Notes under the pieces: model-generated
The model's input: only the letters and a program-made list of their open reading frames with translations
Database searches by the model: none
What the model was told of the DNA's origin: nothing
Source of the DNA: Streptomonospora sp. PA3
GTDB lineage: Bacteria > Actinomycetota > Actinomycetes > Streptosporangiales > Streptosporangiaceae
Length of the DNA: 64,000 nt
NCBI RefSeq assembly: GCF_009728995.1
Contig: NZ_VTZW01000007.1
Coordinates: 124,001 to 188,000 of the forward strand
Direction of reading: 5' to 3'
Program-made: the position numbers and the translations under genes
In this document: positions 16,732-25,083 of the stretch, one piece after another
How positions within the stretch are numbered: the stretch's first letter is position 1
How the letters are laid out: each line of letters begins with the position of its first letter

Positions 16732-17364
16732 ATGAACCTCACCCTCATGGGCGCCACCGGCGGAGTGGGCCGGGCCTTCGCCCGCCAGGCCTGCGAAGCC
16801 GGGCACAGCGTGACGGCCCTGGTGCGCGACCCCGCGCGCCTGGACTACTCCCACCCGCGCCTGAGCGTCACCCGGGCCGACGTCGCCGATGCCGACGCCC
16901 TCGAAGGGCTCGTCGCCGGCCGCGACGCCGTCGTCTCGGCACTGGGCCACCGCGGAAAGGGCCCGGCCACCGTGTGCCGGCGCTCGGCGGCGGCCGCCGC
17001 CGAGGCCATGGGCCGCACCGGCGTGCGGCGCCTGGTCGTGGTCAGCGCCGCCGGGCTGGTCACCGACGAGGGCGACGGCCCGCTGACCCGCCTGGTGGTC
17101 AAGCCCCTGCTCCAGCGCATCCTGCGCGACCACTTCGCCGACCTGGCCGCCATGGAGGAGACCGTGCGCGCGAGCGGCCTGGACTACACGATCGTGCGCC
17201 CGCCCCGGCTGGTGGACCGGCCCCGCACCGGCCGCTACCGCACCGCGGTGGAGATCAGCGTGCGCGGCGGGCGCAACCTGAGCCGCGCCGACACCGCCGA
17301 CTGCATGCTGGCCTGCCTGGAGAAGGGCGAGCCCGTGCGCGCCGCGATCCACCCCGCCTACTGA
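16732..17364 (+). CDS. NAD(P)-binding oxidoreductase (NmrA/biliverdin reductase B-like)
   Basis: A 210-residue atypical SDR. The dinucleotide motif is 'MGATGGVGRAFARQACEAGH', followed by 'DAVVSALGHRGKGPATVCRR', 'RRLVVVSAAGL' and 'SGLDYTIVRPPRLVD', a pattern shared with BLVRB- and NmrA-like proteins that reduce quinones or flavins or act as redox sensors. There is no classical YxxxK. A GGGAG site precedes ATG 16732. Its promoter is covered by twin TetR operators, so it is the likely main target of that repressor. Confidence 0.85.
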   Translation: MNLTLMGATGGVGRAFARQACEAGHSVTALVRDPARLDYSHPRLSVTRADVADADALEGLVAGRDAVVSALGHRGKGPATVCRRSAAAAAEAMGRTGVRRLVVVSAAGLVTDEGDGPLTRLVVKPLLQRILRDHFADLAAMEETVRASGLDYTIVRPPRLVDRPRTGRYRTAVEISVRGGRNLSRADTADCMLACLEKGEPVRAAIHPAY

Positions 17365-17392
17365 GCCCCGCGGCCGGGGCGGCCCGCGCCCT

Positions 17393-18319
17393 TCAGGACC
17401 CGTCGACGGTGAGGACGATCTTGCCGCGCAGGTGGCCCTCCTGGCTGAGCTCGTGGGCACGGGCGGTCTGCTCCAGGGGGAAGGCGCGCTCGATGGGCAG
17501 GCGCAGACGGCCCTGGCGCATCAGGGGCAGCACCTCGGCGAAGACCTCCTCCAAGGCGGCGCGGTCGGCGGCGCCGCCGGAGAAGTACACGCCGTGCTCG
17601 GCTGCGTCGGGGTCGGCGATGGTGACCACCCGCTGGGCCGATCCGGCCAGCTCCACCGAGATCCCCAGCACGCCGCGGCCCGAGGCGTCCAGGACGGCGT
17701 CGACCCCATCGGGGGCGGCCGCGCGCAGCCGCTCCCGCAGTCCCTCGCCGTAGGCGACCGGCTCCACGCCCAGTTCACGCAGGAAGCCGTGGTTGGCCGG
17801 GCCGGCGGTGCCGATCACCGCGGCGCCGCGCCCGCGCGCCAGCTGCGCGGCGACAAGGCCCACGCCGCCGGCCGCGGCATGGACGAGCAGCCGGTCGCCC
17901 GCACCCACGCCCAGGACGCCCAGCGTGCGGTAGGCGGTCTCGGCGGCCACCGGCAGCGCGGCGGCCTGCTCGAACCCCAGCCAGTCGGGCTTTTCCAGCA
18001 GCTGGTCGGCATCGGCCAGGGCGCGCGTGGCCGCGGCCCCGCCCTCGGCCCGGCCGAAGACGTGCTGCCCCGGGCTCCACCGGGTGGTGCCCGGTCCCAG
18101 CGCCTCCACGGTGCCCGCCAGGTCCAGGCCGGTTCCGGCGGGCTCGGTCAGGGGTTCGGAGGCGAATGCGCCGCTGCGGATCTTCCAGTCGACGGGGTTG
18201 ACGCCGACGGCCCGCACGGCCACCCGCACCTGGCCGGGCCCGGGCTCGGGGTCGGCGACCTCCTGCAGGGCCAGTACCTCGGGGCCGCCGTAGCGGGCGT
18301 AGCGGATGGCCTGGGCCAT
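17393..18319 (-). CDS. NADP-dependent quinone oxidoreductase-like MDR protein
   Basis: A 308-residue zinc-free medium-chain dehydrogenase/reductase. The GroES-like half has 'YGGPEVLALQEVADPEPGPG' and 'VGVNPVDWKIRSGAF'; the Rossmann half has 'LLVHAAAGGVGLVAAQLARG'. Zinc-binding Cys residues are absent, as in the quinone reductase/crotonase-reductase group. The start ATG at 18319 lies seven bases after AGGAGG. The 5' end is overlapped for 172 bp by the run-on frame of the adenosine deaminase homologue. The physiological substrate is unknown; detoxification of quinones or enals is typical. Confidence 0.88.
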   Translation of the reverse strand: MAQAIRYARYGGPEVLALQEVADPEPGPGQVRVAVRAVGVNPVDWKIRSGAFASEPLTEPAGTGLDLAGTVEALGPGTTRWSPGQHVFGRAEGGAAATRALADADQLLEKPDWLGFEQAAALPVAAETAYRTLGVLGVGAGDRLLVHAAAGGVGLVAAQLARGRGAAVIGTAGPANHGFLRELGVEPVAYGEGLRERLRAAAPDGVDAVLDASGRGVLGISVELAGSAQRVVTIADPDAAEHGVYFSGGAADRAALEEVFAEVLPLMRQGRLRLPIERAFPLEQTARAHELSQEGHLRGKIVLTVDGS

Positions 18320-19602
18320 GGGGATCCTCCTGATCGTCGCGGGTGCGGGCGGGTGTGCCTCTGCCACTGTGGAACCTCTACCGCACTGGAGGTCAAGGCG
18401 CCGTGGCGCGGATCACCAATCCCACGCGCGCCGCGTGCGGGCACCATTGTGCGGCCGGGCGGGCGGCGCGGTACCGGTCGGATCGGCGCGCATGGCGGCG
18501 GCGGGTCGCCGAGGCCGGCGCGCCCGGCCGCCACCTGCGGCCCCTCGGGGAGAGCACCGGGGCCGACGCCTCCACCAGCCGACGATGGCCTTAACCTCTG
18601 AGCCGCCCCGCCGGCGCTCCTAGGGCTCGGGGCGGCCAGCCACGCGTCGATGCCGGCGGCGATGCGCCGCTTGAGGTCGGGAGGCGCGAACGAGGCGGCC
18701 ACACCCGCGCGGGCGAAGTCGGCCATCTCCGCGTCGCTGCAGCCGAAGGCGGCGCGCACGCGCGCGTACTCCCGGGTCAGCGAGGTGCCAGCGACGTCGG
18801 GAACGCCGGTGTTGAGGGTGACCTCCAGCCCGGCCTCGCGCAGCCGCGGCAGGGGGTGCCGGGCCAGTGAGGCGGCGAAGCCCAGCGCCACGTTGGAGGA
18901 GGGGCACACCTCCAGCGCGACGCCCGCCTCGCGCACCCGCGCGCACACACCGGCGTCGGCGGCCGCACCGATGCCGTGGCCGATGCGCTCGGCGCCCGGC
19001 TCCAGCGCCTCGGCCACCGGTGCCGCCCCGCCGGCCTCTCCGGCGTGGTGGACGATGTGCACGCCCGCCTCCTCCGCCTCGGCCAGCACCGCCGCGAAGG
19101 GCGCCAGCGGGTAGGACTCCTCGCCGGCCATCCCGATCGCGGCCACCTGCTCGGGGTGCTCCAGCGCCAGCCGGAGATCGCGTCGGGCGCGGTGGGGCGG
19201 GCGCCGGCGGGAGTGATCCAGGATGAGCCGGGTGTGCGGCCCGTGGGCGGCCCGGCCCTCGGCCAGCCCCTGCAGCACCGCCTCCAGCGGCATACGCCCC
19301 TCGCCCAGGCGCTCGCCGTGGGAGGCGGCGCTGAAGGCGGCCTCGGCGTAGCCGGTGTTCTGGGCCGCCTCGTCGGCGACGAACTCCCGGGCGATGCGGG
19401 CGAGGTCCTCGGGGCGGCGCAGGCAGGCCCGCACCCGCGCGCCGTAGTCGGCGAAGGCGCGGAACCCGCAGAAGCGCTGCGGCGGCGGGCCGGGCGGCGG
19501 CAGCCCCTTCTCCGCGGCGATCTCGCGCAGGGTGGCCTCCCGGACGGTGCTTTCCAGGTGGACGTGCAGGTGGGCCTTCGGCAGCAGGCCGAGATCGCGC
19601 AT
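18148..19602 (-). CDS. Adenosine deaminase-like protein with lost DD motif and run-on C-terminus
   Basis: The first about 325 residues are an adenosine deaminase/amidohydrolase: 'KAHLHVHLES' (two metal His), 'IGMAGEE', 'HHAGEAGG', 'RIGHGI' and 'CPSSNVALG'. However, the motif that should read NTDDP reads 'LNTGVPDVAGTSL', so the metal-ligand Asp and the neighbouring catalytic Asp are both replaced. The family normally ends near 'GIDAWLA' (about 18630); here the frame runs on about 155 residues to 18148, into the MDR gene. Insertion of one base in the C-run near 18630 would restore a TAG at 18620-18622. Either a decaying gene, an altered function, or a sequencing error at the end. Confidence 0.7.
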   Translation of the reverse strand: MRDLGLLPKAHLHVHLESTVREATLREIAAEKGLPPPGPPPQRFCGFRAFADYGARVRACLRRPEDLARIAREFVADEAAQNTGYAEAAFSAASHGERLGEGRMPLEAVLQGLAEGRAAHGPHTRLILDHSRRRPPHRARRDLRLALEHPEQVAAIGMAGEESYPLAPFAAVLAEAEEAGVHIVHHAGEAGGAAPVAEALEPGAERIGHGIGAAADAGVCARVREAGVALEVCPSSNVALGFAASLARHPLPRLREAGLEVTLNTGVPDVAGTSLTREYARVRAAFGCSDAEMADFARAGVAASFAPPDLKRRIAAGIDAWLAAPSPRSAGGAAQRLRPSSAGGGVGPGALPEGPQVAAGRAGLGDPPPPCAPIRPVPRRPPGRTMVPARGARGIGDPRHGALTSSAVEVPQWQRHTRPHPRRSGGSPWPRPSATPATAAPRYWPCRRSPTPSPGPARCGWPCGPSASTPSTGRSAAAHSPPNP

Positions 19603-20000
19603 GGGCCGCAGACCAGGAACCCGCGCCTGCGCGGCGCGAGGGGTTTTCGCGCCCGGCGCGGGTGTGTGCCGGCGTTGTCCGGGTGTTCGCCGGCGGGGAC
19701 CTTCCGGGTCGGCGGGGCGGCGCGCTACAGTTCCCGCGCCCGTGCGCCGACCCTGCCCCGGCGGGCGCATCGCGGGTCCGCGGCGGCGCGTCCGCGCGCA
19801 GCGGATCGCCCGAGGCCACCGTGCGTGGCATGCTTGCTGCGCGTCGTAGTGCCGAGTTCGGCCGAAAGGAATTCACCCGGGCGACACCGCCGGTTGGATC
19901 CCGGCCCGGTACACCGGCCAGGGCGCACCGCCGGCGATCCGGCCGGCACCGTGCCGCGCCCGCGCATCCGCCCGTTCCCCGACAACGACAAGGCAGCCCC
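19603..20000. other. Divergent intergenic region, no gene seen
   Basis: This 398-bp stretch separates the deaminase homologue (minus) from the glycosyltransferase (plus). It holds a frame continuous with the glycosyltransferase, but this part is Arg/Pro-rich low complexity and is unlike the family N-terminus. No clear operator or hairpin was found. Confidence 0.4.
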
Positions 20001-20855
20001 GTGAGGATTTCGGTGATCGTCCCGGCCTACAACGAGGAAGCGGTGATCGGCCGCTGCCTGGAGGCCCTTGTGAACCAGCGCGTGCCCGCCGAGGAGATCA
20101 TCGTCGTCGACAACAACTCCGCCGACGGCACCGCCGAGGTCGCCGCGGCCTTCGCCGAATACGGGGTGCGGGTGGTGCGCGAGGCGCGCCAGGGCGCGGT
20201 GCACGCCCGCAACCGCGGGTTCGACGAGGCGTGCGGCGACGTGCTCGGGCGCATCGACGCCGACACCATGGTGGGGCCGGAGTGGGTGGGCCGGCTGGCC
20301 GCCTCCTTCGACCCCGACCCCGCCACCGGCGCCCGCCCCGACGCGGTCACCGGGCCGTCGTGGTTCTACGACATCCCGCTGCGCCGCACCGGGCTGGCGG
20401 CCCACCGCTTCTTCTGCCACCGCCTCAACCGGATGCTGTCGGGCCATGCGATGCTGTGGGGCTCCAACATGGCGCTGAGCGCCGAGTGCTGGCGCCGCGT
20501 GCGCGAGCACACCTGCGCCGTGCCGGGGATGTGGGAGGACCTGGATCTGGCGGTGCACCTGAGCCGGCAGGGGATGCGGGTGCGCTACGTCGACCGGCTG
20601 CGGGTGCCGGTGTCGGCGCGGCGCATCGGCGCCTCGGTGCGCGATCTGTACTCCTACCTGCGGGCCTGGCCCTTCACCTACCGGCTGCACGGCCAGCGCC
20701 GCGCGGCCTGGGGCGCGGCGGTGTGCCTGCTGATCGGGCTGGTGCTGCTGCGGCCGTGCTCGCTGCTGGTGCGCGCCCACACCCCCTACGACGGGACCCT
20801 GGCGCTGCGCCGGCTGTTCCGCCGCTCCTCGGCGGTCAGCCGCCCGCTGCCCTGA
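20001..20855 (+). CDS. Family 2 glycosyltransferase
   Basis: A 284-residue GT-A fold inverting glycosyltransferase. The N-terminus 'RISVIVPAYNEEAVIGRCLE' fits the family exactly and fixes the GTG start at 20001. 'RIDADT' is the DxD metal/sugar-nucleotide site, 'WEDLD' provides the catalytic base region, and 'GSNMALSAECW' is the acceptor-side loop. The C-terminal segment 'GAAVCLLIGLVLLRPC' may anchor the protein to the membrane. No polysaccharide cluster surrounds it, so donor and acceptor are unknown. Confidence 0.88.
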   Translation: MRISVIVPAYNEEAVIGRCLEALVNQRVPAEEIIVVDNNSADGTAEVAAAFAEYGVRVVREARQGAVHARNRGFDEACGDVLGRIDADTMVGPEWVGRLAASFDPDPATGARPDAVTGPSWFYDIPLRRTGLAAHRFFCHRLNRMLSGHAMLWGSNMALSAECWRRVREHTCAVPGMWEDLDLAVHLSRQGMRVRYVDRLRVPVSARRIGASVRDLYSYLRAWPFTYRLHGQRRAAWGAAVCLLIGLVLLRPCSLLVRAHTPYDGTLALRRLFRRSSAVSRPLP

Positions 20856-21005
20856 GGCGCCGCCGCGCGGGCTCGGAGGCACCGGGCGCCGGCGGGGCGG
20901 GGAGCGGGCGCAGCCCCCGCGGTTAGCGCCCGGGGGTGAGCCGCCGCCGGGGATCTCCCCCGCGCGGGGGAGGCCCGGCGCGGCGGGCGGGGATTGACTG
21001 CCCGC

Positions 21006-21626
21006 ATGGCTGCTTACTCATCCGACACCGCGTCCCCGACCGGCCCGCATCACCGCCGTCTCCCCGCCCCGCCCGCCCGAGCCGGCGCCGGCGTGCGGGC
21101 GGTGGCGGCAATGACGGTGCTGTGCTGCGTGGGCTTCGCCGCGGTCAACGTCGTCTTCGCGATCGGCGACCGCTTCGCCGAGGGCGCCTACCCCGAGTAC
21201 GCCGCCGGGCTGGAGGTGATGAACTGGCTGGTGGTGGTCCTGAAACTGCTGGGCGCGGCGCTGGTGGTGCTGTCGGTGGCCCGCCCGCTGCGGTTCCCCG
21301 CGCCGGGCGCGGTGGCCGTGGCGCTGTGGGCGGCCTTCTCCACCGTGGCCGTCTACGCCGCCGGCAACGTGGCCCACGTCGCCGCGATGGCGACCGGCCT
21401 GGCGGGTGAGGCCGCCGACATCGACGCCGCCGGCATCGCCTACGTCGCGTTCTTCCTGCTGATGTCGGCGGGCCTGGGCACACTGGCGCTGTCCCACACC
21501 CGCCGCCACCGCATCCGGCCCCGCACCGCCGTCCTCGGCGCCCTGGGCGCCCCCTTCATCCTGTCCGGCATCCTGGCGGCCGCCCCGGCCCTGCTCACCG
21601 CCTTGGGCATCATGCCGCCCGTCTGA
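21006..21626 (+). CDS. Five-helix membrane protein, unknown
   Basis: A 206-residue integral membrane protein without a recognised family. Five hydrophobic segments follow a 35-residue polar N-terminus; the first is 'MTVLCCVGFAAVNVVFAIG' and the last contains 'FILSGILAAAPALLTALG'. Between helices four and five is a basic loop 'SHTRRHRIRPRT', likely cytoplasmic. ATG 21006 was chosen; TTG at 20996 region is too near the GGGCGGGGA site. It is convergent with the methyltransferase gene after 130 bp. Confidence 0.65.
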   Translation: MAAYSSDTASPTGPHHRRLPAPPARAGAGVRAVAAMTVLCCVGFAAVNVVFAIGDRFAEGAYPEYAAGLEVMNWLVVVLKLLGAALVVLSVARPLRFPAPGAVAVALWAAFSTVAVYAAGNVAHVAAMATGLAGEAADIDAAGIAYVAFFLLMSAGLGTLALSHTRRHRIRPRTAVLGALGAPFILSGILAAAPALLTALGIMPPV

Positions 21627-21756
21627 CCACGCCCTGCAGGCACCGGCCGCGCGCCTCACCCGCCGATCCAGCGCGGAGTCCGGCGGTCCCGACGAGGGGC
21701 GCATCCCGCTCGGCCGGCCGTGCCGGGAAGGGCGCACCGCGCTCGTTCCCGGCCCC

Positions 21757-22407
21757 TCACCCCCTCCTGCGGGCGCGCAGGACCGTGTCGGTGAGGGGGA
21801 TCCCGCCGCCGTGGCCGGTGGCGGCCTGGCGGGTGGCCTTCTCGGCGGTCAGCACCTCCCAGTGCTCCGGGTCCAGGGCCGAGGCGGCCTCCTGCGGGGT
21901 GAGGTGGGCGCCCGGGGTGTCGGCGTGGTGGGCGTCGTCGGGATGGTGGCCGACGACGAGGAGCGTGCCGCCCGGGGCCACCGCGGCGGCGAGGGTCTCC
22001 ACCAGTGTCGAGGGCGGCGCGGCGGTGTGCACGTAGTGGCTGCACACCAACTCGAAGGCCGCGGCCTCGGGCGGTCGGGCGGTGAGGTCGGCCTGTGCCC
22101 ACTCGATGCGCTCGGCGGCCTCGGGCCGGGCCGCGCGGACGCGTTCGCGGGCCCTCTCCAGCGCGGCCGCGGAGATGTCCACCGCCCTGACCCGCCACCC
22201 GTTGGCGGCCAGCCAGGCGGCCTCGGCCCCGTGGCCGCAGCCCGCGTCCAGCGCCCGGCCCGGTGCCAGGCCCTGGGCCGCGGCGAGAAGGTGCGGGTTG
22301 GGCGGCAGGCCGGCGCCCCCGTGGCCGTGCTCGCGGTCGGCGCCGCGGTAGTGCTCCTCCCAGTAGGCGCGGTCGAACTCCTGCGGCGCCCCGGAATGTG
22401 CGGACAT
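21757..22407 (-). CDS. Class I SAM-dependent methyltransferase of the XRE/flavoprotein locus
   Basis: A 216-residue methyltransferase. Motif I is 'GRALDAGCGHGAEAAWLA', followed by 'GWRVRAVDISAAALERA' (acidic SAM ligand in 'VDIS') and 'GGTLLVVGHHPDD'. ATG 22407 follows AGGAGA. It lies 44 bp downstream of the flavoprotein gene in the same direction, so the two form an operon. As I recall, databases contain natural fusions named NAD(P)/FAD-dependent oxidoreductase/class I SAM methyltransferase, supporting a joint reaction. A clear paralogue is encoded at 41732-42355. The substrate is unknown; a thiol or a metalloid is possible. Confidence 0.87.
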   Translation of the reverse strand: MSAHSGAPQEFDRAYWEEHYRGADREHGHGGAGLPPNPHLLAAAQGLAPGRALDAGCGHGAEAAWLAANGWRVRAVDISAAALERARERVRAARPEAAERIEWAQADLTARPPEAAAFELVCSHYVHTAAPPSTLVETLAAAVAPGGTLLVVGHHPDDAHHADTPGAHLTPQEAASALDPEHWEVLTAEKATRQAATGHGGGIPLTDTVLRARRRG

Positions 22408-22451
22408 CGGTTCTCCTCTTCTCGGTTGCGGGCGGGGATCGGGGTTTCGGT

Positions 22452-23486
22452 TCACACGCGCTCGGGACGACCGGGCTCGGGTACGGCGCCCGCCTCGTCG
22501 GAGTCCTCGTCGGACACCTGCCCACCGGGCCGGGCCTGGGCGCGGGCCTCCACGGCCGCCCGGGCCTCCTCGGCGACCAGGTCGGCGTTGATCTGGGCGC
22601 CGGCCAGGGCTCCCGCCGCCGCCGATGCTCCGACCTGGGCCGCGGGGTCGGTGATGTTGCCCGCTACCCACACACCGGGCACCGCGGTGCGGCCGGCGGC
22701 ATCGGCGGCGATGTGCTCGCCCATGCCCTGCGGGTGCTGGTCCGGGTACAGGCCCAGGCCGGCCAGGAACCCCGCGCGCGGCCGGCCCCGGGGTCCCACC
22801 GCCAGCGCCTCGCGGGCGATGAGCCTGCCGTCGGCCAGCCGCACCCCGGCCAGCCGGTCCTCGGCGATCTCCAGGGCGGCCACCTCCCCCTCGACGACGC
22901 GGATGCCGCGGGCGGCCAGCTGCTCGGCCTCCTCGCCGGCGGGCGCGGCCGTGGTGTGGCTGAACAGCACCACGTTGGCGCTGAGCTGGCGGAACAGCAG
23001 CGCCTGGTGCACCGCCATCGGGCCGCCGGCCAGCACCCCGATGGCGCGGTCGCGGACCTCCCAGCCGTGGCAGTAGGGGCAGTGCACCACGTCGCGGCCC
23101 CAGCGGCCGCGCAGTCCGGGGATGTCGGGCAGCTCGTCGACCATGCCGGTGGCGACCAGCAGGCGCCGGGCGCCCACCGTGCGGCCGTCCTCCAGGGTGA
23201 GGACGAATCCGCCTGCGCGGCCCGCCGCGCTCGCCACGGCGCCGGCCGCCACGTGGCCGCCGTAGCCGCGCACTTCGGCGCGGCCGCGCTCCAGCAGCTC
23301 GCCCGGCGCCATGCCCTCGCGGCCGATCAGCCCGTGCACGCCCTCGGCCGCTTCGTTGCGCGGCGACCCGGCGTCGATCACGGCCACCGAGCGGCGCGAG
23401 CGCGCCAGCATCAGGGCCCCGTTCAATCCGGCGGCGCCGCCTCCGACGACCACCGCGTCGTAGCTGTCGTTCAGTTGATCGCTCAT
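22452..23486 (-). CDS. Thioredoxin reductase-like NAD(P)/FAD oxidoreductase
   Basis: A 344-residue flavoprotein: FAD motif 'YDAVVVGGGAAGLNGALMLA' at residues 9-28, 'ATGMVDELPDIPG', the redox pair C136-x-x-C139 in 'VHCPYCHGWE', an NADPH-binding 'AIGVLAGGPMAVHQAL' and the FAD-closing 'VPGVWVAGNITDPAAQVGAS'. The CPYC disulfide is where thioredoxin reductases have CATC, but there is no thioredoxin gene nearby, so the partner is likely another disulfide or the methyltransferase substrate. The acidic C-terminal tail is additional. GGAGG precedes ATG 23486. Divergent from the XRE gene with the tripartite operator between. Confidence 0.88.
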   Translation of the reverse strand: MSDQLNDSYDAVVVGGGAAGLNGALMLARSRRSVAVIDAGSPRNEAAEGVHGLIGREGMAPGELLERGRAEVRGYGGHVAAGAVASAAGRAGGFVLTLEDGRTVGARRLLVATGMVDELPDIPGLRGRWGRDVVHCPYCHGWEVRDRAIGVLAGGPMAVHQALLFRQLSANVVLFSHTTAAPAGEEAEQLAARGIRVVEGEVAALEIAEDRLAGVRLADGRLIAREALAVGPRGRPRAGFLAGLGLYPDQHPQGMGEHIAADAAGRTAVPGVWVAGNITDPAAQVGASAAAGALAGAQINADLVAEEARAAVEARAQARPGGQVSDEDSDEAGAVPEPGRPERV

Positions 23487-23530
23487 GTCGATCACCTCCT
23501 GCGACGAGCATGCGCGCCCACCCGCCGATA

Positions 23531-23558
23531 CGGCAAACACCTTTGCCGATGTGGCAAA
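23531..23558. promoter_or_regulatory. Tripartite GGCAAA operator of the XRE locus
   Basis: Three half-sites in alternating orientation: GGCAAA (23532-23537), N4, TTTGCC (23542-23547), N5, GGCAAA (23553-23558). The first two form the perfect palindrome CGGCAAA-CACC-TTTGCCG. It fills the 81-bp gap between the two divergent starts and abuts the ribosome site of the XRE gene. The reverse complement has exactly the same order and spacing as the site at 41611-41637. Confidence 0.75.
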
Positions 23559-23567
23559 CTGGAGGGT

Positions 23568-24173
23568 ATGAGCGAGGACGTCGACGACACCCTGGACGCG
23601 GTCGGCCCGCGCCTGCGCGCACTGCGCCGCCGGCGCGAGACCACCCTGACCGAGCTGTCGGCGGCCACCGGCATCTCGGTGAGCACCCTGTCGCGACTGG
23701 AGTCGGGAGCCCGGCGGCCCACCCTGGAGCTGCTGCTGCCGCTGGCCAAGGCGCACGGGGTCACCCTCGACGAACTGGTCGACGCCCCGCCCACCGGCGA
23801 CCCGCGCATCCACCTGCGCCCCGTCACCCGCCACGGCATGACGATGCTGCCCCTGACCCGCCGCGCCGGCGGCATCCAGGCCTACAAGCTGATCCTCCCG
23901 GGCAGTCCCGAGCCCCGCACGCCCGATCCCCAGACGCACGAGGGCTATGAGTGGATGTATGTACTCAACGGCCGGCTGCGGGTCGTTTTGGGCGAGCACG
24001 ACCTGATCATGGAGCCCGGCGAGGCCGCCGAGTTCGACACCCGCGTGCCGCACTGGTTCGGCGCCGCCGGCGCCGAGCCGGCGGAGATCCTCAGCCTGTT
24101 CGGCCGCCAGGGCGAGCGCGCCCACCTGCGCGCCCGCCCGCGAAGCGGCGGCGGGGCCGGTGAGCCCGACTGA
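23568..24173 (+). CDS. XRE family regulator with C-terminal cupin
   Basis: A 201-residue regulator: an N-terminal XRE helix-turn-helix (residues about 17-70; 'LTELSAATGISVSTLSRLES') and a C-terminal cupin_2 sensor ('HEGYEWMYVLNGRLRVVLG', 'IMEPGEAAEFDTRVPHWFG') with His and Glu residues that could bind a metal or small ligand. The ATG at 23568 is close behind GGAGGG, with an operator half-site just upstream, so it likely represses itself as well as the divergent flavoprotein/methyltransferase operon. Confidence 0.9.
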   Translation: MSEDVDDTLDAVGPRLRALRRRRETTLTELSAATGISVSTLSRLESGARRPTLELLLPLAKAHGVTLDELVDAPPTGDPRIHLRPVTRHGMTMLPLTRRAGGIQAYKLILPGSPEPRTPDPQTHEGYEWMYVLNGRLRVVLGEHDLIMEPGEAAEFDTRVPHWFGAAGAEPAEILSLFGRQGERAHLRARPRSGGGAGEPD

Positions 24174-24340
24174 GGCCGGGCTCACGCCGGCGGGGCGCGG
24201 GTGGCGATTGGCCCGCTGCGGCCGGGACGCCTACCGTCGGTAACGGCAGGCAGCGGCGGTCCGCCGGCGCGGCGGCACCGCAGCGCAGGCCGAGTGGCCG
24301 CCGGGCACGCCGCCCGGCGCACCAACCAGGGGGAGAAGCA

Positions 24341-25036
24341 ATGGCACGCATCCTGTTCGTCATCACCAGCGCCGACCACTGGACACTGTCCGACGGCACC
24401 AAGCACCCCACCGGGTACTGGGCCGAGGAGGTCGCCGCGCCCTACCGCGTCTTCACCGAGGCCGGCCACGAGGTGGCGGTGGCCACCCCGGGCGGGGTGC
24501 AGCCGGTGGCCGACAGCGCCAGCCTGGCGGCCGAGGCCAACGGCGGCGAGGAGGGCGCCGCGGCCGTGCGGCGCACCCTGGAGGGCTTCACCGCGCTGCA
24601 GAGCCCGTTGCGCCTGGAGGACACCGAGGCGGGCGAGTTCGACGCGGTGTTCTATCCCGGCGGGCACGGCCCGATGGAGGACCTTTCGGCCGACGCCGCC
24701 TCGGCCCGGGTGCTCACCGACGCGCTCGCGGCGCGCACCCCGCTGGGCGTGGTCTGCCACGGTCCGGCCGCGCTGCTGGCCACCGCCCGGCCCGGCAGCG
24801 AGTCGCCCTTCGCGGGCTACCGGCTGACCGGCTTCACCAACGCCGAGGAGCGCCAGGCCGGCCTGGCCGACAAGGCCCCCTGGCTGCTGCAGGACCGCCT
24901 GGAGGCCCTGGGCGCCGACTTCGCCGAGGGCGAGCCGTGGGCCCCCAACGTGGTGGTCGACGGCACCCTCTACACCGGCCAGAACCCGGCCTCCTCGGCC
25001 CCGCTGGCCCGCGAGATGCTCACCGCCCTGAGCTGA
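24341..25036 (+). CDS. DJ-1/PfpI superfamily protein (HchA-like)
   Basis: A 231-residue type 1 GATase-like protein. The nucleophile elbow is 'GVVCHGPAALL' with the Cys-His pair, 'DAVFYPGGHGPMED' contains the oxyanion loop, and 'PTGYWAEEVAAPY' carries the Glu that activates the Cys. These residues fit Hsp31/HchA-like glyoxalase III or deglycase proteins that handle methylglyoxal. ATG 24341 has the site AGGGGGAG. It follows the XRE gene by 167 bp and ends in a strong hairpin; whether it belongs to that regulon is unclear. Confidence 0.9.
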   Translation: MARILFVITSADHWTLSDGTKHPTGYWAEEVAAPYRVFTEAGHEVAVATPGGVQPVADSASLAAEANGGEEGAAAVRRTLEGFTALQSPLRLEDTEAGEFDAVFYPGGHGPMEDLSADAASARVLTDALAARTPLGVVCHGPAALLATARPGSESPFAGYRLTGFTNAEERQAGLADKAPWLLQDRLEALGADFAEGEPWAPNVVVDGTLYTGQNPASSAPLAREMLTALS

Positions 25037-25052
25037 CCAGGAGGCGCCCTCC

Positions 25053-25083
25053 GGGGCGGGGCGGATCCCGTCCGCCCCGCCCC
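25053..25083 (+). terminator. Hairpin terminator after the DJ-1/PfpI gene
   Basis: A perfect 13-bp GC stem with 5-nt loop TCCCG starts 17 bp after the stop codon. No U-tract. Confidence 0.65.

Noticed and set aside
13405-17460. One minus-strand frame of 1351 codons joining catalase and the TetR region
   Set aside because: Only the catalase part (from ATG 15519) is coding. The rest lies across PspC and TetR in a wrong frame.
19806-20000. A longer N-terminus for the glycosyltransferase
   Set aside because: The frame is open, but the added residues are Arg/Pro-rich and family members start at the 'ISVIVPAYNEE' strand.
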